Assembly (NCBI RefSeq): GCF_030766725.1
Contig: NZ_JARQWR010000011.1
Coordinates: 94,209 to 158,208, forward strand
DNA length: 64,000 bases
Direction of reading: 5' to 3'
DNA from: Flavobacterium aerium
GTDB lineage: Bacteria; Bacteroidota; Bacteroidia; Flavobacteriales; Flavobacteriaceae
Part shown: in pieces, positions 61,273 through 64,000 of the stretch
Layout of the letters: every line of letters starts with the position of its first letter
How positions within the stretch are numbered: the first letter of the stretch is position 1
The notes under the pieces: generated by a model
Database searches by the model: none
What the model saw: only the letters and a program-made list of their open reading frames with translations
Told to the model about the DNA's origin: nothing
Position numbers and translations under genes: made by a program

Positions 61273-62049
61273 ATGACAGCAATACAACCTATAGGATTAT
61301 TTGATTCAGGAATTGGAGGTACATCCATCTGGAAAGAAATACATAAATTACTTCCCCACGAAGACACCATATATTTAGCCGATAGTAAAAATGCTCCTTA
61401 TGGTCAGAAAACTAAAGATGAAATTATTGCTTTAAGTTTTAAAAACACTGAATTCTTACTAGAACAAAATTCCAAATTAATTGTTGTGGCCTGTAATACA
61501 GCTACCACCAATGCCATTAAAGAATTAAGGGCTAAATATGACGTTCCATTCATTGGAATTGAACCTGCCATCAAACCTGCTGCAAACAACAGCAAAACAC
61601 AAATTATAGGTGTGCTTGCCACCAAAGGAACTCTTAGCAGTGACTTATTCAATAAAGCGGTTGCTCATTACAATGAGGTAACGATCATCGAGCAAATAGG
61701 CTTTGGATTAGTTCAACTCATAGAAAACGGAGATATCAACTCGCCTGAAATGACTGAGTTGCTTCATACCTACTTAACCCCCATGATTAAAGCGAATATA
61801 GATTATCTTGTATTAGGCTGTAGTCATTACCCCTATTTGGTACCACAAATCAAAAAGATAATACCTGCTCACGTTAAAATAATTGATTCAGGGGATGCTG
61901 TAGCCAAACAGACTCAATTCATATTACAACAACATAATGCTTTAAACACTAATCTTAATAGCACACAAACCTTCTATGTGAACTCTAATAAAGCTGTGCT
62001 TACTTCAATTTTAGAAAACCAATATGATGTAATAGAAAAAGACTTTTAA
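61273..62049 (+). CDS. murI: Glutamate racemase
   Basis: A 258-residue cytoplasmic enzyme supplying D-glutamate for peptidoglycan. The substrate motif IGLFDSGIGGTSIW is at the start, the first catalytic cysteine is in VVACNTATTNA near residue 75, and the second in LVLGCSHYPYL near 185. The start is ATG 61273; the frame from 61243 begins inside the terminator hairpin and adds MSSFFLYLFY. It follows the ompH pair in the same order as in related genomes but seems to have its own promoter. Confidence 0.96.
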   Translation: MTAIQPIGLFDSGIGGTSIWKEIHKLLPHEDTIYLADSKNAPYGQKTKDEIIALSFKNTEFLLEQNSKLIVVACNTATTNAIKELRAKYDVPFIGIEPAIKPAANNSKTQIIGVLATKGTLSSDLFNKAVAHYNEVTIIEQIGFGLVQLIENGDINSPEMTELLHTYLTPMIKANIDYLVLGCSHYPYLVPQIKKIIPAHVKIIDSGDAVAKQTQFILQQHNALNTNLNSTQTFYVNSNKAVLTSILENQYDVIEKDF

Positions 62050-62076
62050 ACTTACTTAAAGTCTAAAAGTCTTTTC
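62041..62076 (+). terminator. Terminator of murI
   Basis: GACTTTTA (62041-62048) pairs with TAAAAGTC (62064-62071), followed by TTTTCT. The left arm overlaps the stop codon. Confidence 0.65.
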
Positions 62077-62102
62077 TATAATATTATAGTGCTCTCTGTA
62101 TT

Positions 62103-62621
62103 CTATTCTTCTTCTTTAAGCCAACTGGAATACATTATATAATTATTTGATATTCTTTCAATTTCTCCAGAGAAAGCAGAAGCATTAATATCTTTCACTT
62201 TTTTAGCTGGAACTCCCGCATAAATTGTCCCCGATTCAACTACTGTATTTTGAGTAACAACAGCGCCAGCAGCAACAATTGAATTACTTTCAACAACACA
62301 ATTATCCATTACTATAGCACCCATACCAATCAAAACATTGTCTTGTATAGTACAACCATGAACAATGGCATTATGCCCTATTGAAACGTTATTCCCAATC
62401 ACTGTAGGATGCTTCTGATAGGTACAGTGTATTACTGCTCCATCCTGAATATTTACTTTGTTACCAATCTTGATATAATGCACATCTCCACGAATTACGG
62501 CATTAAACCATACACTACAATTCTCACCAAAAACAACATCTCCAATAATAGTAGCGTTCTCAGCAACATAACAGTCTTCTGGAATTATAGGACTTTTACC
62601 TTTAATAGATTTTATTAGCAT
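62103..62621 (-). CDS. Gamma-class carbonic anhydrase-like hexapeptide protein
   Basis: A 172-residue cytoplasmic left-handed beta-helix protein. Hexapeptide repeats run from residue 10 to 140 (IIGDVVFGENCSVWFNAVIRGD and on). The three zinc histidines can be placed in AVIHCT, SIGHNAIVHGC (two). This fits the gamma carbonic anhydrase/YrdA/PaaY group; activity is not assured, as many members are inactive. The start is ATG 62621, giving MLIKSIKGKSPIIP. It lies downstream of porP beyond a terminator. Confidence 0.92.
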   Translation of the reverse strand: MLIKSIKGKSPIIPEDCYVAENATIIGDVVFGENCSVWFNAVIRGDVHYIKIGNKVNIQDGAVIHCTYQKHPTVIGNNVSIGHNAIVHGCTIQDNVLIGMGAIVMDNCVVESNSIVAAGAVVTQNTVVESGTIYAGVPAKKVKDINASAFSGEIERISNNYIMYSSWLKEEE

Positions 62622-62628
62622 CGTTTTA

Positions 62629-62656
62629 AAAAAAAGTGTCCGCCACAAGGGCGGAC
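62629..62656 (-). terminator. Terminator of the type B substrate-porP unit
   Basis: On the minus strand GTCCGCC and GGCGGAC (62650-62656 and 62638-62644) form a GC-rich stem with a five-base loop, followed by eight T. It lies eight bases before the carbonic anhydrase start, leaving that gene without a visible promoter of its own. Confidence 0.82.
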
Positions 62657-62682
62657 GGAATTAATATATAACCTTATAAAAA

Positions 62683-63669
62683 TTAATTTACTGCAGGACA
62701 ATTACAATCGTATTTCTCACGTTTACAGAATAAATTCATCCCTAAAGTGATTTGGTGAAAACCGCCTTTATCAAACTTAACATCTCCTGTTAAATAAGAA
62801 TAAGTATAAGCTACCATAAAGTTTTTGTAATTCACACCTACAATTGGTGTAATGTATTGAAGCTTTTGATCTGATACACTGTTACCATCAACAAATTGAG
62901 CTCCATCAAAACTTCTTCTATAAGAAAGTCCACCCCAGATTTTACCGAAATCTACTTCTTTATATACTTTTAAATTGACATCAATTGCTTTCTCTTTTGT
63001 CTGATCTGTTAATTGGAACATTACAGAAGGCTCCCATTGTAAGCTTTTTCCATATCCAAAAACATAACCTGCACTTAAGATATATTTTCTAAGATTATCA
63101 GATTCAAAATCTGTATAGATATCTCTTCTTGTTTCAATTGCATTTTTCACTGTAAAATGCGCATAAAAATCTAAATAGTTATAAGATGCTCCAATATCAA
63201 CATTGAAGTAAGAATCTTTCTGAACAGTTCCTCCAATTGTTGGATCGAACTCCGTAAAACTTGTTTCATCCAATTGACTCTGAATTAAACCAGCACTCAT
63301 ACCGAATGATAATTGATTTAAATCATAATCTCCTCTTGAAAAACGAATATGGTGTGCGTAAGTAAGCTTCGCTCCCTTTTGAGAATGATAACCATTTTTG
63401 TCATTAAATAAAATAACCCCTACACCTGATTGTTCTCCTACACTTGTATTGAAACTTATCGTTTGCATTTGTGGCGCATCTGTTTGGCCAAACCACTGCT
63501 GACGCGCAGTCAATCTTATTTTTGCACAATTCGCTGCACCAGCCATTGAAGGATGGATTAGGTAATAATTGTCAGATAAATAATCTGAATATACTGCGAT
63601 TCCTTCTTGTGAAAATGATATTTGTGATAAAAACAATAATAATACTAAATACCTCTTTTTAAAATTCAT
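62683..63669 (-). CDS. PorP/SprF family type IX secretion membrane protein
   Basis: A 328-residue outer membrane beta barrel with signal peptide MNFKKRYLVLLLFLSQISFSQ. The family opening EGIAVYSDYLSDNYYLIHPSMAGAA is clear, and the SYRRSFDGAQF and YITPIVGVNYKNFMVAYTYSY repeats follow. PorP/SprF-like proteins are usually encoded just after a type B T9SS substrate and help secrete or anchor it. Here it follows such a gene by five bases. The C-terminus has a short Cys-containing tail (CKREKYDCNCPAVN). Confidence 0.94.
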   Translation of the reverse strand: MNFKKRYLVLLLFLSQISFSQEGIAVYSDYLSDNYYLIHPSMAGAANCAKIRLTARQQWFGQTDAPQMQTISFNTSVGEQSGVGVILFNDKNGYHSQKGAKLTYAHHIRFSRGDYDLNQLSFGMSAGLIQSQLDETSFTEFDPTIGGTVQKDSYFNVDIGASYNYLDFYAHFTVKNAIETRRDIYTDFESDNLRKYILSAGYVFGYGKSLQWEPSVMFQLTDQTKEKAIDVNLKVYKEVDFGKIWGGLSYRRSFDGAQFVDGNSVSDQKLQYITPIVGVNYKNFMVAYTYSYLTGDVKFDKGGFHQITLGMNLFCKREKYDCNCPAVN

Positions 63670-63674
63670 TGGGA

Positions 63675-64000
63675 TTAACGTTTTAATGAGAAATGTGCTT
63701 TAAACTCTTTTGTGGTTCCGTCTTCTTCGAATGTAACAGTAAACCAGTAGTCTGTTGATGTAATTGGCTGCCCATTATAGGTTCCATCCCATCCCTCTCC
63801 TGCTGGACTTATTTGTTTTATTAATTTACCATATCGGTCAAATATATAAATTTTTGCGTTAGGTTGTGCACCTAATCCTATAATATTCCAAGTATCGTGA
63901 TAACCGTCTGCATTTGGTGTAAAATAATGTGGATAATTGATTGCCATAGCTTTAATTATCGTTGGCTGACATCCATTCTCATCAATAATTGTGATAGTAT
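63675..64000 (-). CDS. T9SS type B sorting domain protein (CHU_C), C-terminal end, partial
   Basis: The frame is open to the right edge; 108 codons are present. The last 85 residues are the gliding-motility-associated C-terminal domain: YPHYFTPNADGYHDTWNI, then IYIFDRYGKLIKQI, GWDGTYNGQPITSTDYWF, ending FKAHFSLKR. This domain directs large adhesins and enzymes such as SprB through the type IX system. Upstream residues include TITIIDENGCQPTIIKAM, consistent with adhesin-like repeats. The protein must begin outside the window. The next gene, porP, begins five bases on. Confidence 0.92.
   Translation of the reverse strand, partial: TITIIDENGCQPTIIKAMAINYPHYFTPNADGYHDTWNIIGLGAQPNAKIYIFDRYGKLIKQISPAGEGWDGTYNGQPITSTDYWFTVTFEEDGTTKEFKAHFSLKR

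Overview
The window is a stretch of AT-rich chromosome from a member of the Bacteroidota, almost certainly family Flavobacteriaceae (Flavobacterium or a close relative). Four things point there: repeated Bacteroidota-type promoters (TTG, about 19 bp, TAnnTTTG); type IX secretion (T9SS) genes (Plug, PorG, PorP/SprF and a CHU_C-type sorting domain); family-typical genes such as the FolK-deoxynucleoside kinase fusion, an S46 dipeptidyl-peptidase and DUF6089; and the gene order porG-uppS-bamA-ompH-ompH-murI, which is also found in Porphyromonas. I see no insertion sequence, prophage, CRISPR array, restriction or toxin module, and no rRNA. About 58 protein genes and 4 tRNAs fill nearly all the sequence.

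Layout. 1-600: the end of a PepE-like dipeptidase gene and two near-identical tRNA-Gly(UCC) transcription units. 0.7-8.5 kb: an acetyltransferase, two convergent L,D-transpeptidases whose stop codons overlap, gpmI, a CoA-transferase, and map with a methyltransferase. 8.5-15.9 kb: a two-domain M16 peptidase, the T9SS Plug protein, apaG, pruA and rsmG. 16-22 kb: a fatty acid desaturase, an aspartate aminotransferase, purT with a Crp/Fnr regulator, a pirin and fabD. 22-28.8 kb: galE with a DegT aminotransferase, waaA with an acetyltransferase, an S46 peptidase of DPP11 type, and a small lipoprotein. 28.9-32 kb: a DUF1508 protein; a Crp/Fnr regulator, exported Rid-like protein and esterase cluster; tRNA-Gly(GCC) and tRNA-Leu(UAA). 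32-45 kb: mutS, an AraC regulator, a SpoU methyltransferase, folK-dNK, sppA, an AsmA protein, DUF2797 and GH3. 45-52 kb: tig, clpP and clpX; a holin-like membrane protein; fadL with a GDSL lipoprotein. 52-64 kb: a hydrolase with pdxJ; the envelope-biogenesis cluster CBS-nadK-porG-uppS-bamA-ompH-ompH-murI; a gamma-carbonic anhydrase; and porP with a truncated T9SS type B substrate.

How it fits together. Much of the window serves the cell envelope: wall crosslinking, D-glutamate and undecaprenyl phosphate supply, Kdo and sugar-nucleotide steps for LPS, outer-membrane protein assembly, lipid uptake and type IX secretion. Housekeeping protein quality control, mismatch repair and cofactor synthesis fill the rest.

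I found no clear undescribed multi-gene system. The best leads are regulatory or small-scale: a perfect 19-bp palindrome in the pruA promoter spacer; operator-like repeats one 31-bp step apart upstream of fadL, beside a perfect 44-bp palindrome; an inverted repeat bracketing the tig promoter; a terminator whose T-run runs into the murI promoter; near-leaderless starts; an orphan terminator between mutS and araC; and an exported Rid-family protein that lacks the catalytic arginine, beside a Crp/Fnr regulator and an esterase. Several start codons were moved downstream because a promoter or terminator lies inside the longer open frame.
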